The notes under the pieces were generated by a model. That model was not told where the DNA came from. It did no database searches and saw only the letters and a list, made by a program, of their open reading frames with translations. 64,000 bases of DNA from Rhodobacteraceae bacterium QY30 (GTDB taxonomy: Bacteria > Pseudomonadota > Alphaproteobacteria > Rhodobacterales > Rhodobacteraceae), in contig CP023454.1 of NCBI GenBank assembly GCA_002356635.1, positions 2,402,501-2,466,500 on the forward strand. The letters run 5' to 3'. Below are positions 15,946-24,741 of the stretch, piece by piece. How positions within the stretch are numbered: position 1 is the first letter of the stretch; each line of letters begins with the position of its first letter. Position numbers and translations under genes: made by a program.

Positions 15946-16848
15946 ATGCCCAGTATCGCCCCCTTCTCCGCCCCCGGCCGCTTTCTGCGCGGGAATATCC
16001 ACACTCACAGCACCCGTTCGGACGGGAAGCTGCCGGTCGAAGAGGTAATCCGGACCTATCGCAACGCGGGCTATGATTTTCTGTCGGTTACGGACCACTT
16101 CCTGAAGGAATTCGACTTCCCCGTCACCGACACCCGCGCCTTCAGCGACGACGATTTCACCATGCTGCTGGGCGCCGAGGTCCATGCCCCCCGGACCGAG
16201 GTAAGCGACATCTGGCACCTGGTCGCCGTCGGCCTTCCGCTGGATTTCGCGCCCACCACCCCGGACGAAGATGGCCCGGCTCTGGCTGCGCGTGCCAAAG
16301 CGGCGGGCGCCTTCGTGGGCATCGCGCATCCCGGCTGGTACAGCCTGTCGCTGTCGGATGCCGAAACGCTGGTCGCACATGCCCACTCGGTTGAAATCTA
16401 CAACCACACCTGCCAGGTGATGCACGACCGCGGCCACGGCGCCTATCTGCTGGACGGGCTGCTGGACAAGGGACATCGGCTGACCGCCTACGCCTGCGAC
16501 GACGCGCATTTCAAGGCGGTGGATTTCGGCGGCGGCTGGATCGAGCTGAAGGCCGAAACCAACAGCGCCGACGACATTCTGGCAGCCCTGAAGGCAGGCC
16601 AGTTCTATTCGACGCAAGGCCCCCGCATCGACGACATCAGGATCGAGGAAAACCACCTCGCCGTGCGCTGTTCGCCTGCGGCGCGCGTCCTGGTGACGGG
16701 ACAGGGCTACCTGAGCAGCCACACCAGCGGCACGGCGATGACCCGCGCCAGCGTGGATCTGGCACCTTTGAAGGGCAGCCCCTGGCTGCGCGTCATCGTC
16801 ACAGACGACATGGGCCGAAATGCCTGGTCGAACCCGGTCTGGAGGTAG
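15946..16848 (+). CDS. PHP-domain (CehA/McbA-type) metallohydrolase
   Basis: 300-residue PHP (polymerase and histidinol phosphatase) domain protein. Metal ligands are visible: HTHS at about residues 19-22, TDHF at about 49-52, E of GAEVH (about 77), H of IAHPGW (about 125), and CDDAHF at about 183-188. Members hydrolyse phosphoesters or phosphodiesters with a bi- or trinuclear metal centre. It ends the ABC-HAD operon and is followed by a terminator. Together with the HAD gene it suggests that the importer brings in a phosphorylated compound. Confidence 0.87.
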   Translation: MPSIAPFSAPGRFLRGNIHTHSTRSDGKLPVEEVIRTYRNAGYDFLSVTDHFLKEFDFPVTDTRAFSDDDFTMLLGAEVHAPRTEVSDIWHLVAVGLPLDFAPTTPDEDGPALAARAKAAGAFVGIAHPGWYSLSLSDAETLVAHAHSVEIYNHTCQVMHDRGHGAYLLDGLLDKGHRLTAYACDDAHFKAVDFGGGWIELKAETNSADDILAALKAGQFYSTQGPRIDDIRIEENHLAVRCSPAARVLVTGQGYLSSHTSGTAMTRASVDLAPLKGSPWLRVIVTDDMGRNAWSNPVWR

Positions 16849-16876
16849 GCGGTGCGTCCAGCCGCCTGACCTTCGG

Positions 16877-16909
16877 CAAGGCCCGGTTCACGCCGGGCCT
16901 TGTCCTTTT
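16877..16909 (+). terminator. Terminator of the ABC-HAD-PHP operon
   Basis: Perfect 10-bp stem CAAGGCCCGG (16877-16886) and CCGGGCCTTG (16893-16902), loop TTCACG, then TCCTTTTC. It lies 28 bases after the PHP stop. Confidence 0.8.
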
Positions 16910-16953
16910 CAGGACAGTGACCGCGCGCAAGCGGAGACGACACGAGGAAGGGA

Positions 16954-17028
16954 TGGTGGGTGATGAGGGATTTGAACCCCCGACATCTTCGATGTGAACG
17001 AAGCGCTCTACCACTGAGCTAATCACCC
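16954..17028 (-). tRNA. tRNA-Val (anticodon CAC)
   Basis: The minus strand folds as a full cloverleaf: acceptor GGGTGAT/ATCACCC, D arm GCTC-AGTGGTA-GAGC, anticodon stem CTTCG/CGAAG with loop TTCACAT giving anticodon CAC, variable region ATGTC, T arm GGGGG-TTCAAAT-CCCTC (one G-T pair), discriminator A and an encoded CCA end. It would read valine GUG codons. It lies between the PHP operon terminator and the HU-like gene. Confidence 0.96.
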
Positions 17029-17047
17029 GGTGGCGGGGTTCCTAGCG

Positions 17048-17401
17048 TCATTTGGCGCCGTCTGCAAGAGGCTCCTCGCGCTTCTTCGCGGGGCTGCGGC
17101 GCAGTTTCAGCGTCAGGATCCGTTGCGCGCCTTCGCCCTTGCGGGTCTTGACGCTGGCCTTGCCCAACGGCGGAAGCACCAGGGGGCGTTCAGCCTCGAG
17201 CGCGTCGCCAAGGCTTTCGAGAATCGCATCGACCAGGGGCTTGATGTCCCGATGCGCGGCTCCGGTGCGGGTGGCCACCTGCGCCAGCAGTTCCTTCCGC
17301 CGCAGGGGCAGTGCCTTCGGGGGCGCCTCGGCGGATGGCAGGTCGTCGGCAAGCCTGGCAGCCGCGTCCGCCGAACGATCGCCGGTCATTCCATCCTCCA
17401 T
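17048..17401 (-). CDS. HU/IHF-like DNA-binding protein with extended N-terminus
   Basis: 117-residue HU-family protein. After an acidic, alanine-rich extension of about 35 residues, the HU fold runs from LRRKELLAQVATRTG through VDAILESLGDAL to the LPPLGKASVKTRKG arm and the basic C-terminal tail LKLRRSPAKKREE. Classical HU is about 90 residues and lacks the extension. The ATG at 17401 has AGGAGG eight bases upstream; a second ATG at 17389 also has GGAGG. The open frame to 17467 is less likely. It follows lon in the same direction but is separated by a strong terminator. Confidence 0.8.
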   Translation of the reverse strand: MEDGMTGDRSADAAARLADDLPSAEAPPKALPLRRKELLAQVATRTGAAHRDIKPLVDAILESLGDALEAERPLVLPPLGKASVKTRKGEGAQRILTLKLRRSPAKKREEPLADGAK

Positions 17402-17469
17402 CCCGTCCGCCTCCTGTATCCTGCTCCGGGCCGGAGTTTCACTGGTCCTGCGCGGCCGCGCAAGCAACG

Positions 17470-17501
17470 AAAAAGGCGCGGTCCCTGCGGACCGCGCCTT
17501 T
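17470..17501 (-). terminator. Terminator downstream of lon
   Basis: Perfect 13-bp stem AAAGGCGCGGTCC (17472-17484) and GGACCGCGCCTTT (17489-17501), loop CTGC, with a T-run on the minus strand (A at 17470-17474 on the plus strand). It lies 18 bases after the lon stop. Confidence 0.9.
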
Positions 17502-17519
17502 CCTTCTCATGACCTTGGT

Positions 17520-19925
17520 TCAGTGGGCAACCGCACCCTGATCCACGGGCCGGTCAATGGCCTTCGCAGCGGCGGCTTCCTCAGCCTCGGCGTTCCATTC
17601 AATGGGCTCAGGCTGCCGCACCAGCGCCAGGTTCAAGACCTCGCGAACGTGGGTGACCGGGATGATCTTCAGGCCTTCCTTCACGTTGGCTGGAATTTCG
17701 GCCAGGTCCTTCTCGTTCTCTTCCGGGATCAGGACGGTCTTGATACCGCCCCGCAGCGCCGCCATCAGCTTTTCCTTCAATCCGCCGATGGCCAGAGCAT
17801 TGCCGCGCAGCGTCACCTCGCCGGTCATCGCGATGTCCTTGCGGACCGGGATGCCGGTCAGGACCGAGACGATCGACGTCACCATCGCCAGACCGGCCGA
17901 GGGCCCGTCCTTCGGCGTGGCGCCTTCGGGGACGTGGACGTGGATGTCGACCTTTTCGAACACGGGGGGCTTCACGCCGATGTCGGGACTGACCGAGCGG
18001 ACGTAGCTGGCCGCCGCCTCGATCGATTCCTTCATCACGTCGCCCAGTTTTCCGGTCGTCTTCATCCGGCCCTTGCCCGGCAGTTTCAGCGCCTCGATCT
18101 GCAACAGATCGCCACCGACGGAAGTCCAGGCAAGGCCGGTGACCACGCCGACCTGATCTTCCTTCTCGGCCAGGCCATAGCGGTAGCGGCGGACGCCCAG
18201 GTATTCCTCGACCTTGGCTTCATCCACCTCGACCGATTTGGACTTGCCCTTCAGGATGTCCGTCACGGCCTTCCGCGCCAGCTTGGCGATTTCGCGTTCC
18301 AGCGACCGCACGCCCGCTTCGCGGGTGTAGTAGCGGATCACATCCGTCAGCGCGCCATCCGAAACCGAGAATTCGCCCTTCTTCAGACCGTTCGCCTTCA
18401 CTTGCTTTGGCAGCAGGTGCTGGCGCGCGATCTCGCGCTTTTCATCCTCGGTATAGCCGGCCAGAGAAATGATCTCCATCCGGTCCAGCAGCGGCCCCGG
18501 CATGTTGTAGCTGTTGGCCGTGGTCAGGAACATGACGTTCGACAGGTCGTATTCCACCTCAAGATAGTGGTCGACGAAGGTCGCGTTCTGTTCCGGATCC
18601 AGCACCTCGAGCATGGCTGAAGCCGGATCGCCCCGGAAATCCTGGCCCATCTTGTCGATTTCATCCAGAAGGATCAGCGGGTTGGTGGTCTTGGCCTTCT
18701 TCAGCGCCTGGATGATCTTGCCGGGCATCGAACCGATGTAGGTCCGCCGGTGGCCACGGATTTCGGATTCATCCCGCACACCGCCGAGCGAAATGCGGAT
18801 GAATTCGCGTCCCGTCGCCTTGGCGACCGATTTCCCCAGCGACGTCTTGCCGACGCCCGGAGGGCCGACCAGGCACAGGATCGGGCCTTTCAGCTTGTCG
18901 GACCGGGCCTGGACGGCCAGGTATTCGACGATCCGTTCCTTGACCTTTTCCAGACCGAAGTGATCGGCGTCCAGCACCTTCTGGGCCGCGGTCAGGTCTT
19001 TCTTGACGCGGGATTTCACGCCCCACGGCAGGCTGAGCAGCCAATCAAGGTAGTTGCGGACCACCGTCGCCTCGGCCGACATGGGCGACATGGATTTAAG
19101 CTTCTTCAGCTCCCCTTCCGCCTTGTCGCGCGCCTCTTTCGAGAACTTGGTGTTCTTGATCTTCTCGGCCAGCTCGTTCAGTTCGTTCTGGCCTTCCTCG
19201 CCGTCGCCCAGTTCCTTCTGAATGGCCTTCATCTGCTCATTCAGGTAGTACTCGCGCTGGGTGCGCTCCATCTGGGTCTTGACGCGGGACTTGATCTTCT
19301 TTTCGACCTGCAGGACGGACATTTCGCCCTGCATCAGGCCATAGACCTTCTCAAGCCGTTCGCCCACATCCAGGGTTTCAAGCAGGGCCTGCTTCTGCCC
19401 CACCTCAATTCCCAGGTGTCCCGATACCAGATCGGCCAGACGCGCAGGCTCTCGCGCCTCGGAGACGGCCTGAAGGGCCTCTTCCGGGACGTTCTTCTTG
19501 ATCTTGGCGTATTTCTCGAATTCCTCGGCGACCGCGCGCTGCATTGCCTCGACCGTGGCTTCGTCGCCCGGCAGTTCGGTCAGATACTCGGCCTTTGCCT
19601 CGAAGAACTGGTCGTTTTCAATGAATTCGACGATCCGGACCCGGGCCTTGCCCTCGACCAGAACCTTCACGGTGCCGTCGGGCAGCTTCAGAAGCTGAAG
19701 CACATTGGCCAGGACGCCAGCCTTGTAGATGCCGTCTGTCTTGGGATCATCGACCGTCGGGTCGATCTGCGAGGACAGAAGGATCTGCTTGTCCTCCTGC
19801 ATCACCTCTTCCAGCGCCCGCACCGATTTTTCCCGACCGACGAACAGCGGAACGATCATGTGGGGAAACACCACGATGTCGCGCAGCGGCAGCACCGGGT
19901 AGCTGGGGGCAAGCAAGTCTTTCAT
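17520..19925 (-). CDS. lon: ATP-dependent protease Lon (class LonA)
   Basis: 801-residue LonA protease that degrades misfolded and regulatory proteins in the cytoplasm. Order: N-terminal substrate-binding domain (starts YPVLPLRDIVVFPHM), long coiled coil, AAA+ module with Walker A GPPGVGKTS, Walker B LLDEIDK, and the protease domain with catalytic serine in KDGPSAGLAM and lysine in GGLKEKL. The length matches family members (about 780-810). The ATG at 19925 has AAGGAAAG upstream; the in-frame start at 19979 is rejected. It has its own terminator and a candidate promoter. Confidence 0.97.
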   Translation of the reverse strand: MKDLLAPSYPVLPLRDIVVFPHMIVPLFVGREKSVRALEEVMQEDKQILLSSQIDPTVDDPKTDGIYKAGVLANVLQLLKLPDGTVKVLVEGKARVRIVEFIENDQFFEAKAEYLTELPGDEATVEAMQRAVAEEFEKYAKIKKNVPEEALQAVSEAREPARLADLVSGHLGIEVGQKQALLETLDVGERLEKVYGLMQGEMSVLQVEKKIKSRVKTQMERTQREYYLNEQMKAIQKELGDGEEGQNELNELAEKIKNTKFSKEARDKAEGELKKLKSMSPMSAEATVVRNYLDWLLSLPWGVKSRVKKDLTAAQKVLDADHFGLEKVKERIVEYLAVQARSDKLKGPILCLVGPPGVGKTSLGKSVAKATGREFIRISLGGVRDESEIRGHRRTYIGSMPGKIIQALKKAKTTNPLILLDEIDKMGQDFRGDPASAMLEVLDPEQNATFVDHYLEVEYDLSNVMFLTTANSYNMPGPLLDRMEIISLAGYTEDEKREIARQHLLPKQVKANGLKKGEFSVSDGALTDVIRYYTREAGVRSLEREIAKLARKAVTDILKGKSKSVEVDEAKVEEYLGVRRYRYGLAEKEDQVGVVTGLAWTSVGGDLLQIEALKLPGKGRMKTTGKLGDVMKESIEAAASYVRSVSPDIGVKPPVFEKVDIHVHVPEGATPKDGPSAGLAMVTSIVSVLTGIPVRKDIAMTGEVTLRGNALAIGGLKEKLMAALRGGIKTVLIPEENEKDLAEIPANVKEGLKIIPVTHVREVLNLALVRQPEPIEWNAEAEEAAAAKAIDRPVDQGAVAH

Positions 19926-20003
19926 GTGCTTTCCTTTCCTTGGGCGGAAGGTCACGGCCCCGTCCGATCGGCGACCCACGGACCTTCCCCGCGTCGGCCC
20001 TCA

Positions 20004-20031
20004 ATCTAAGCAGCCTTTGTCCGGTCTTCAA
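20004..20031 (-). promoter_or_regulatory. Candidate promoter of lon
   Basis: On the minus strand, TTGAAG (20031-20026) is followed after 16 bases by TTAGAT (20009-20004), about 80 bases before the lon start. This resembles a housekeeping promoter. The TTGAA element would also fit the -35 of a heat-shock (RpoH) promoter, but no good CCCAT-type -10 is seen. Confidence 0.35.
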
Positions 20032-20103
20032 CCGCCGCCAGGGAAGAGGGTTGCGAATCTGTTACACGGGAAAACGGGCGGCCGATACGGCTGCCCAGAC
20101 CGG

Positions 20104-20715
20104 TCAGATCAGCCCGCGGCGCAGCGCGATCGAGACGGCCTGGCTGCCGTTCTTGGCCCCCAGCTTGACGCGGGCGTTGCGCAGGCGCTGCTTCACCGCA
20201 CCTTCCGAAACCCCCAGGCGCGAGGCGATTTCCTTGGTCAGGAAGCCGTCGCGCACCAGAGACAAAGCCTCGCGTTCGGCGGGGGTGACGTTCGGAACCT
20301 GGGCCCGCGAGGCGTGAAGGCGCTGCACCAGACAGGTCAGCCGCGCCAGTTCGTCTGCGTTGAACTCCCGGTCGGATCGGACGAACGTCGCAAAGCTGCG
20401 GAAACAGTCCGGGCCGTCGTCCGCGCAGGAAACCGCCGCGCCGAAATTCAGGCCGTAGCGGCGCGCCTGTTCAAGCACTCCGCGCGGGTCCGGCAGGTCT
20501 ATCTCGCTCCAGCGGATGGTTCCGGTATTGCTGTAGACCCACTGGATGACAGGGTCGTGCACCATCAGGCCATTCTGGGTGTAGTATTCGATCCAGGGTT
20601 CGGGAAGGGCGTTGCATTCGGACATCGGGAAGGCAAATCCGATGCGCAGGGCAATGTAATGCCCCAACGGGGCAAGTGCGCCAAGCGTGATCTGATCCTC
20701 GGCGTTGCCTGTCAC
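20104..20715 (-). CDS. LuxR-type autoinducer-binding transcriptional regulator
   Basis: About 203 residues from a GTG at 20715 (a TTG at 20781 is the alternative). The N-terminal autoinducer-binding domain keeps the LuxR landmarks: W and Y in PEPWIEYY, D-P in HDPVIQW, and the later W in TIRWSEI. The C-terminal LuxR helix-turn-helix begins VTPAEREALSLV and includes LTKEIASRLGVSEGAVKQRL. It is therefore a complete acyl-homoserine-lactone-type regulator, but no luxI synthase is in the window. It is divergent from the second autoinducer-binding protein at 20880. Confidence 0.9.
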   Translation of the reverse strand: MTGNAEDQITLGALAPLGHYIALRIGFAFPMSECNALPEPWIEYYTQNGLMVHDPVIQWVYSNTGTIRWSEIDLPDPRGVLEQARRYGLNFGAAVSCADDGPDCFRSFATFVRSDREFNADELARLTCLVQRLHASRAQVPNVTPAEREALSLVRDGFLTKEIASRLGVSEGAVKQRLRNARVKLGAKNGSQAVSIALRRGLI

Positions 20716-20810
20716 GAGTCGTTGCCTGCCACGAGCGATTGTTTTCCCGGTAAAGCCGCATCCTGCAAACACCTTTTGCAAAACGCGTCAAATCCTGTGT
20801 GTTGACGATA

Positions 20811-20825
20811 TGACATGGAATGTCA
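20811..20825. promoter_or_regulatory. Palindrome between the two LuxR-type genes
   Basis: Perfect inverted repeat TGACAT (20811-20816) and ATGTCA (20820-20825) around GGA. A second palindrome, TTTTGCAAAA, lies at 20774-20783. Both sit in the divergent intergenic region and are candidate operators; neither matches the classic lux box closely. Confidence 0.4.
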
Positions 20826-20879
20826 CACAACAAAACCCTTCTCTGGCGTTTCCTCCACCTCCCTGACCACATTTTCAAC

Positions 20880-21365
20880 ATGTATACCGCGCACCTTGTC
20901 GAAGACCGTCTGAAGCGCCTGAGGCGGATAAGCCCTGCTGGCTTTGCCATTGCTTTGCATACGAAATTTGCATCTCCACGCTATCTTTTCCAGGCCTATG
21001 AAAAGGAATGGCTGGATCGGTATTCGCGCGAAGGAATGGTGATGAAGGATCCAACGATTCCCTGGGCCTTCGAAAATCACGGAACCTGCCGCTGGGACAG
21101 CTTGCGCCATCTCGATTCGACCGGAATTTTCGACGCGGCGGCGGAATATGGCCTGCGACACGGCGTCACGGTGGGGATCGTCCAGGACGACCAGCACAGC
21201 ATGGCCAGCTTCAGTCGCGGCGACCGGGCGTTCACGGACGACGAATGCAAGGAGGCGTTCGAACAGGTCGCCGCGCTGCATGAACTGACGCGGACGACCA
21301 TCATCGACACCCCCAGCCTGCACGAGACGCTGCGGCAGCTGTCGATCTATCTGACGCGCGGCTAA
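20880..21365 (+). CDS. Stand-alone autoinducer-binding-domain protein (LuxR-like, no HTH)
   Basis: 161 residues from ATG 20880; an earlier ATG at 20820 would overlap the palindrome, and neither start has a good ribosome site. The whole protein is an autoinducer-binding domain, with W and Y in [10 protein letters not shown] in KDPTIPW and the later W in TCRWDSL, matching its divergent neighbour. It stops about where the helix-turn-helix should begin ([16 protein letters not shown]). It could sequester signal, form heterodimers with the full-length LuxR or act through another partner; all three are inference. Its last four bases overlap the end of tgt. Confidence 0.83.
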   Translation: MYTAHLVEDRLKRLRRISPAGFAIALHTKFASPRYLFQAYEKEWLDRYSREGMVMKDPTIPWAFENHGTCRWDSLRHLDSTGIFDAAAEYGLRHGVTVGIVQDDQHSMASFSRGDRAFTDDECKEAFEQVAALHELTRTTIIDTPSLHETLRQLSIYLTRG

Positions 21366-22492
21366 AGAGGCGCGATGTCGCCCAGGGCGCGCCGTGCGTG
21401 GAACGCGGCGACGAAGTCATCCAGCCGGCCCTCGGCAATCGCATCGCGCAGGCCCGCCATCAGTTCCTGGAAGTAATGCAGGTTGTGCCAGGTCAGAAGC
21501 ATCGAGGAAATGATCTCTTGCGCCTTGAAGACATGGTGCAGATAGGCGCGCGAATAATTGCGGCAGGCCGGGCAAGTGCACTCCTCGTCCAGCGGGCGCG
21601 GGTCGTCCTGGTGACGGGCATTCTTGATGTTGACCTGCCCCGCCCTTGTCCAGGCCTGGCCGGTGCGGCCCGACCGTGACGGCAGCACGCAGTCCATCAT
21701 GTCGATGCCGCGCTGCACCGCGCCCACGATGTCATCGGGCTTGCCCACGCCCATCAGGTAACGCGGGCGATCTTCTGGCAGGAAGCCCGGAGCATAGTCC
21801 AGAACGCCGAACATCGCCTCCTGCCCCTCGCCGACGGCCAGGCCGCCGATGGCATAACCGTCAAAGCCGATGGCCTTCAGCGCGGCGGCGGATTCCTCGC
21901 GCAGTTCGCGCGTGACGCCGCCCTGCATGATGCCGAACAGCGCATGTCCCGGCCGGTCGCCGAAGGCGATCCGTGACCGCTCGGCCCAGCGCATCGAGAG
22001 GCGCATGGATTTCGCCACCGCCTCCTCGGTCGCGGGAAGGGCTGGGCATTCGTCGAAGCACATGACGATGTCGCTGCCCAGCAGGCGCTGGATCTCCATG
22101 CTGCGCTCGGGACTCAGGTGGTGGCGGGAACCGTCGATGTGACTGCGAAAGGTCACGCCCTCTTCGGTCAGCTTCCGAAGGTCCGCCAGGCTCATGACCT
22201 GGAAGCCGCCGCTGTCGGTCAGGATCGGCCGATCCCAGTTCATGAAGCGGTGAAGCCCGCCCAGTCGCGCGATGCGTTCGGCGGTGGGGCGCAGCATCAG
22301 GTGATAGGTATTGCCCAGAAGGATGTCGGCGCCCGTCGCGCGGACGCTTTCGGGCATCATCGCCTTGACGGTCGCTGCCGTTCCCACCGGCATGAAGGCG
22401 GGTGTGCGGATCTCGCCGCGGGGGGTCTCGATCACGCCGGTGCGTGCGCGGCCCTGGGTGGCATGGATGCGGAACGAAAACCTTTGGCCCAT
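21362..22492 (-). CDS. tgt: tRNA-guanine transglycosylase (Tgt)
   Basis: 376-residue enzyme that exchanges guanine 34 for preQ1 in tRNAs with GUN anticodons, a step in queuosine synthesis. TIM-barrel motifs: [11 protein letters not shown] at about residue 92 with the general acid/base Asp, and the nucleophile Asp in [16 protein letters not shown]. Zn ligands are in ECTCPAC and the later H of YLHHVF. Length and motif order are normal. It is convergent with the small LuxR-like gene, overlapping by four bases, and divergent from the MTA phosphorylase gene. Confidence 0.97.
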   Translation of the reverse strand: MGQRFSFRIHATQGRARTGVIETPRGEIRTPAFMPVGTAATVKAMMPESVRATGADILLGNTYHLMLRPTAERIARLGGLHRFMNWDRPILTDSGGFQVMSLADLRKLTEEGVTFRSHIDGSRHHLSPERSMEIQRLLGSDIVMCFDECPALPATEEAVAKSMRLSMRWAERSRIAFGDRPGHALFGIMQGGVTRELREESAAALKAIGFDGYAIGGLAVGEGQEAMFGVLDYAPGFLPEDRPRYLMGVGKPDDIVGAVQRGIDMMDCVLPSRSGRTGQAWTRAGQVNIKNARHQDDPRPLDEECTCPACRNYSRAYLHHVFKAQEIISSMLLTWHNLHYFQELMAGLRDAIAEGRLDDFVAAFHARRALGDIAPL

Positions 22493-22651
22493 CGCTTATC
22501 CCGTCGAACAGATGCGCCTTGATAGGCGCTTGCGCGGAAAAGGGGAAGCCGATGCCGCGGACAGGTCAGGGTCACGCCGTGCCGCAGCGGAAGTTCTTTG
22601 CATGTGCAGCGTGCTGGCCTAATCTTGGCCCCGACAGCAGCGGGGGCTAGC

Positions 22652-23527
22652 ATGCAGACGATGATCGGGGTGATCGGCGGATCGGGGATCTACGAAATCG
22701 ACGGCCTTGCGAATGCCCGATGGATCACCGTCGAAAGCCCCTGGGGCAAGCCTTCGGACCAGATCATGACCGGACGGCTGGGCGATGTGGCGATGGCTTT
22801 TCTGCCCCGCCACGGACGCGGCCACGTCCATGCGCCCGGCGACGTTCCCTACCGCGCCAACATCGATGCGCTGAAGCGGCTGGGGGTTACCGATCTGGTA
22901 TCGATCTCGGCCTGCGGTTCCTTCCGCGAGGATCTGGCCCCGGGAGAGTTCGTGCTGGTGGACCAGTTCATCGACCGGACCCATGGGCGCCCGTCTTCTT
23001 TCTTCGGTTCAGGCTGCGTGGCGCATGTTTCGCTGGCGCATCCGACCTGCGGGCGCCTGATGGACGCCTGCGCCGCCGCCGCGCTGGAAGCGGGCATCAT
23101 CCTTCACCGCGGCGGCACCTATCTGGCGATGGAGGGACCGCAGTTTTCGACCCTAGCCGAATCGAAGCTTTACCGTTCGGTCTGGGGCTGCGACGTGATA
23201 GGCATGACCAACATGCCCGAAGCCAGGCTCGCCCGCGAGGCCGAGCTTTGCTATGCCTCGGTCGCCATGATCACCGACTACGACAGCTGGCACCCCGATC
23301 ACGGCTCCGTCGACATCACCGCGATCATCGCGACGCTGGGCGCCAATGCCCAGAACGGGCGCGCGATGATCGGCGGGCTGCCCGGACGGGTGGGGCCGGA
23401 CCGCGCCCCCTGCCCCTGCGGCTGCGACCGGGCACTGGATCACGCGATCCTGACGGCCCCCGACCGCCGCGATCCCGAATTGCTGGCGCGGCTTGATGCC
23501 GTTGCAGGCCGGGTGCTGGCACGCTAG
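22652..23527 (+). CDS. mtnP: S-methyl-5'-thioadenosine phosphorylase
   Basis: 291-residue purine nucleoside phosphorylase-family enzyme that splits 5'-methylthioadenosine into adenine and 5-methylthioribose-1-phosphate. Seen: phosphate-binding GGSGIYE near the N-terminus, FLPRHGRGH, the [19 protein letters not shown] segment, and [18 protein letters not shown], all MTAP hallmarks. The ATG at 22652 follows a GGGGG stretch; ATG 22661 is possible. The gene lies directly upstream of apt, which would salvage the adenine it releases, so the two probably form a salvage operon. Confidence 0.93.
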   Translation: MQTMIGVIGGSGIYEIDGLANARWITVESPWGKPSDQIMTGRLGDVAMAFLPRHGRGHVHAPGDVPYRANIDALKRLGVTDLVSISACGSFREDLAPGEFVLVDQFIDRTHGRPSSFFGSGCVAHVSLAHPTCGRLMDACAAAALEAGIILHRGGTYLAMEGPQFSTLAESKLYRSVWGCDVIGMTNMPEARLAREAELCYASVAMITDYDSWHPDHGSVDITAIIATLGANAQNGRAMIGGLPGRVGPDRAPCPCGCDRALDHAILTAPDRRDPELLARLDAVAGRVLAR

Positions 23528-23558
23528 CACGGCGCGACATTTTGGAAAGCCAGGAACG

Positions 23559-24094
23559 ATGACCCGGAAAACCGTCCGCGACTATATCCGCACCATTGCC
23601 GATTTCCCGCACGAAGGCATCCTGTTCCGGGATGTCACGACCCTGTTCGCCGATGCGCGCGGCTTCCGCATGGCGATCGACCAGCTTCTGCATCCCTATG
23701 CCGGGCTGCGGATCGACAAGGTCGTGGGCCTTGAGGCGCGGGGCTTCATCCTGGGGGGCGCCATCGCGCACCACTGACCGTGGGCTTCGTGCCGATCCGC
23801 AAGAAGGGCAAGCTTCCGGGGCAGACCATCAGCCAAGCCTACAAGCTGGAATATGGCGAAGCGATCATGGAGATGCACGAAGACGCGCTGCAACCGGGCG
23901 AACGGGTCCTGATCGTCGATGATCTACTGGCCACGGGCGGAACCTGTGAGGCCGGGATCCGGCTTGTCGAACGTCTGGGGGCCGAAGTCATCGGCTGCGC
24001 CTTCGTGGTCGACCTGCCGGAACTGGGTGGCCGGAAGCTTCTGGAGCGCCTCGGGATGGACGTCCACGTCCTGTGTGAGTTCGAGGGGGCCTGA
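23559..24094 (+). pseudogene. apt: Adenine phosphoribosyltransferase, interrupted by an apparent 1-base deletion
   Basis: The first part (23559-23777) reads [20 protein letters not shown] up to GAIAHH and meets TGA at 23775. The rest (from 23778) continues in another frame as [15 protein letters not shown] and includes the PRPP loop [13 protein letters not shown], ending at 24094. Adding one C after 23774 restores [17 protein letters not shown] and an uninterrupted protein of about 178 residues, the normal Apt length. Apt converts adenine and PRPP to AMP and would complete the salvage begun by the upstream mtnP. Nothing else in either half looks degraded, so a recent mutation or a sequencing error is equally possible. 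Confidence 0.9.
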
Positions 24095-24099
24095 ACCCC

Positions 24100-24741
24100 T
24101 TAGAACACCGTCACCTTGGCGCCCATCTGCACGCGGTTGTAAAGGTCGATGACGTGTTCGTTGACCATCCGCAGGCAGCCGTTCGACACCGAGTGGCCGA
24201 TCGAGTTCGGCTCGATCGTGCCGTGAATGCGGATCGCGGTGTCGCGCCCGTCCTGGAACAGATAGATGGCACGCGCGCCCAACGGGTTCTTCGGGCCGCC
24301 TTCCATCCCCTTCTCGGCATATTTCGCATAGGCCGCGGGATTGCGCTCGATCATCTCGGGCGTCGGCTTCCAGCTCGGCCACTCGACCTTCTTGCCCACC
24401 ACGGCCTCGCCCCGGAACACCAGTTCGGCCTTGCCAACGGCAACGCCGTACCGCAGCGCCACGCCCGGTTCGAGGATGTAGTAAAGGAAGTGCTGGTTCG
24501 ACAGGACGATGATCGAACCCGGCTCCAGATCCCGGCGGACCGAGACGCTGACGGGATAGTACTGCGGGGCGATCTTCAACCCCGCCGGAAACCGGTTCTC
24601 GGGCGCGGCCATGATCATCTCCGGCTGGGCCGGTTGGCTTGCCGCGGGAAGTGCCGCCGTCTGCGTGTCCGCCGCGCGTGCAGCCCCTGCCGCCAACGCC
24701 GTTGCCGCCAGCGTGGTCCCCATGAAAGTCCGACGATCCAT
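24100..24741 (-). CDS. L,D-transpeptidase (YkuD domain), Tat-type signal
   Basis: 213 residues. The N-terminus MDRRTFMGTTLAATALAAGA is a twin-arginine-like signal peptide ending at ARA. The YkuD catalytic motif is HGT...SIGHSVSNGCLRM near residues 180-195, with the active-site cysteine in NGCLRM. Such enzymes form 3-3 cross-links in peptidoglycan or attach proteins to it. The start at 24741 is set by the signal peptide; the frame is open to 24846 without a better start. It is convergent with apt, five bases away. Confidence 0.92.
   Translation of the reverse strand: MDRRTFMGTTLAATALAAGAARAADTQTAALPAASQPAQPEMIMAAPENRFPAGLKIAPQYYPVSVSVRRDLEPGSIIVLSNQHFLYYILEPGVALRYGVAVGKAELVFRGEAVVGKKVEWPSWKPTPEMIERNPAAYAKYAEKGMEGGPKNPLGARAIYLFQDGRDTAIRIHGTIEPNSIGHSVSNGCLRMVNEHVIDLYNRVQMGAKVTVF

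Noticed and set aside
23770..23785. Programmed frameshift in apt
   Set aside because: No slippery run or stimulatory hairpin is seen, and Apt is not known to use frameshifting; mutation or sequencing error is simpler.
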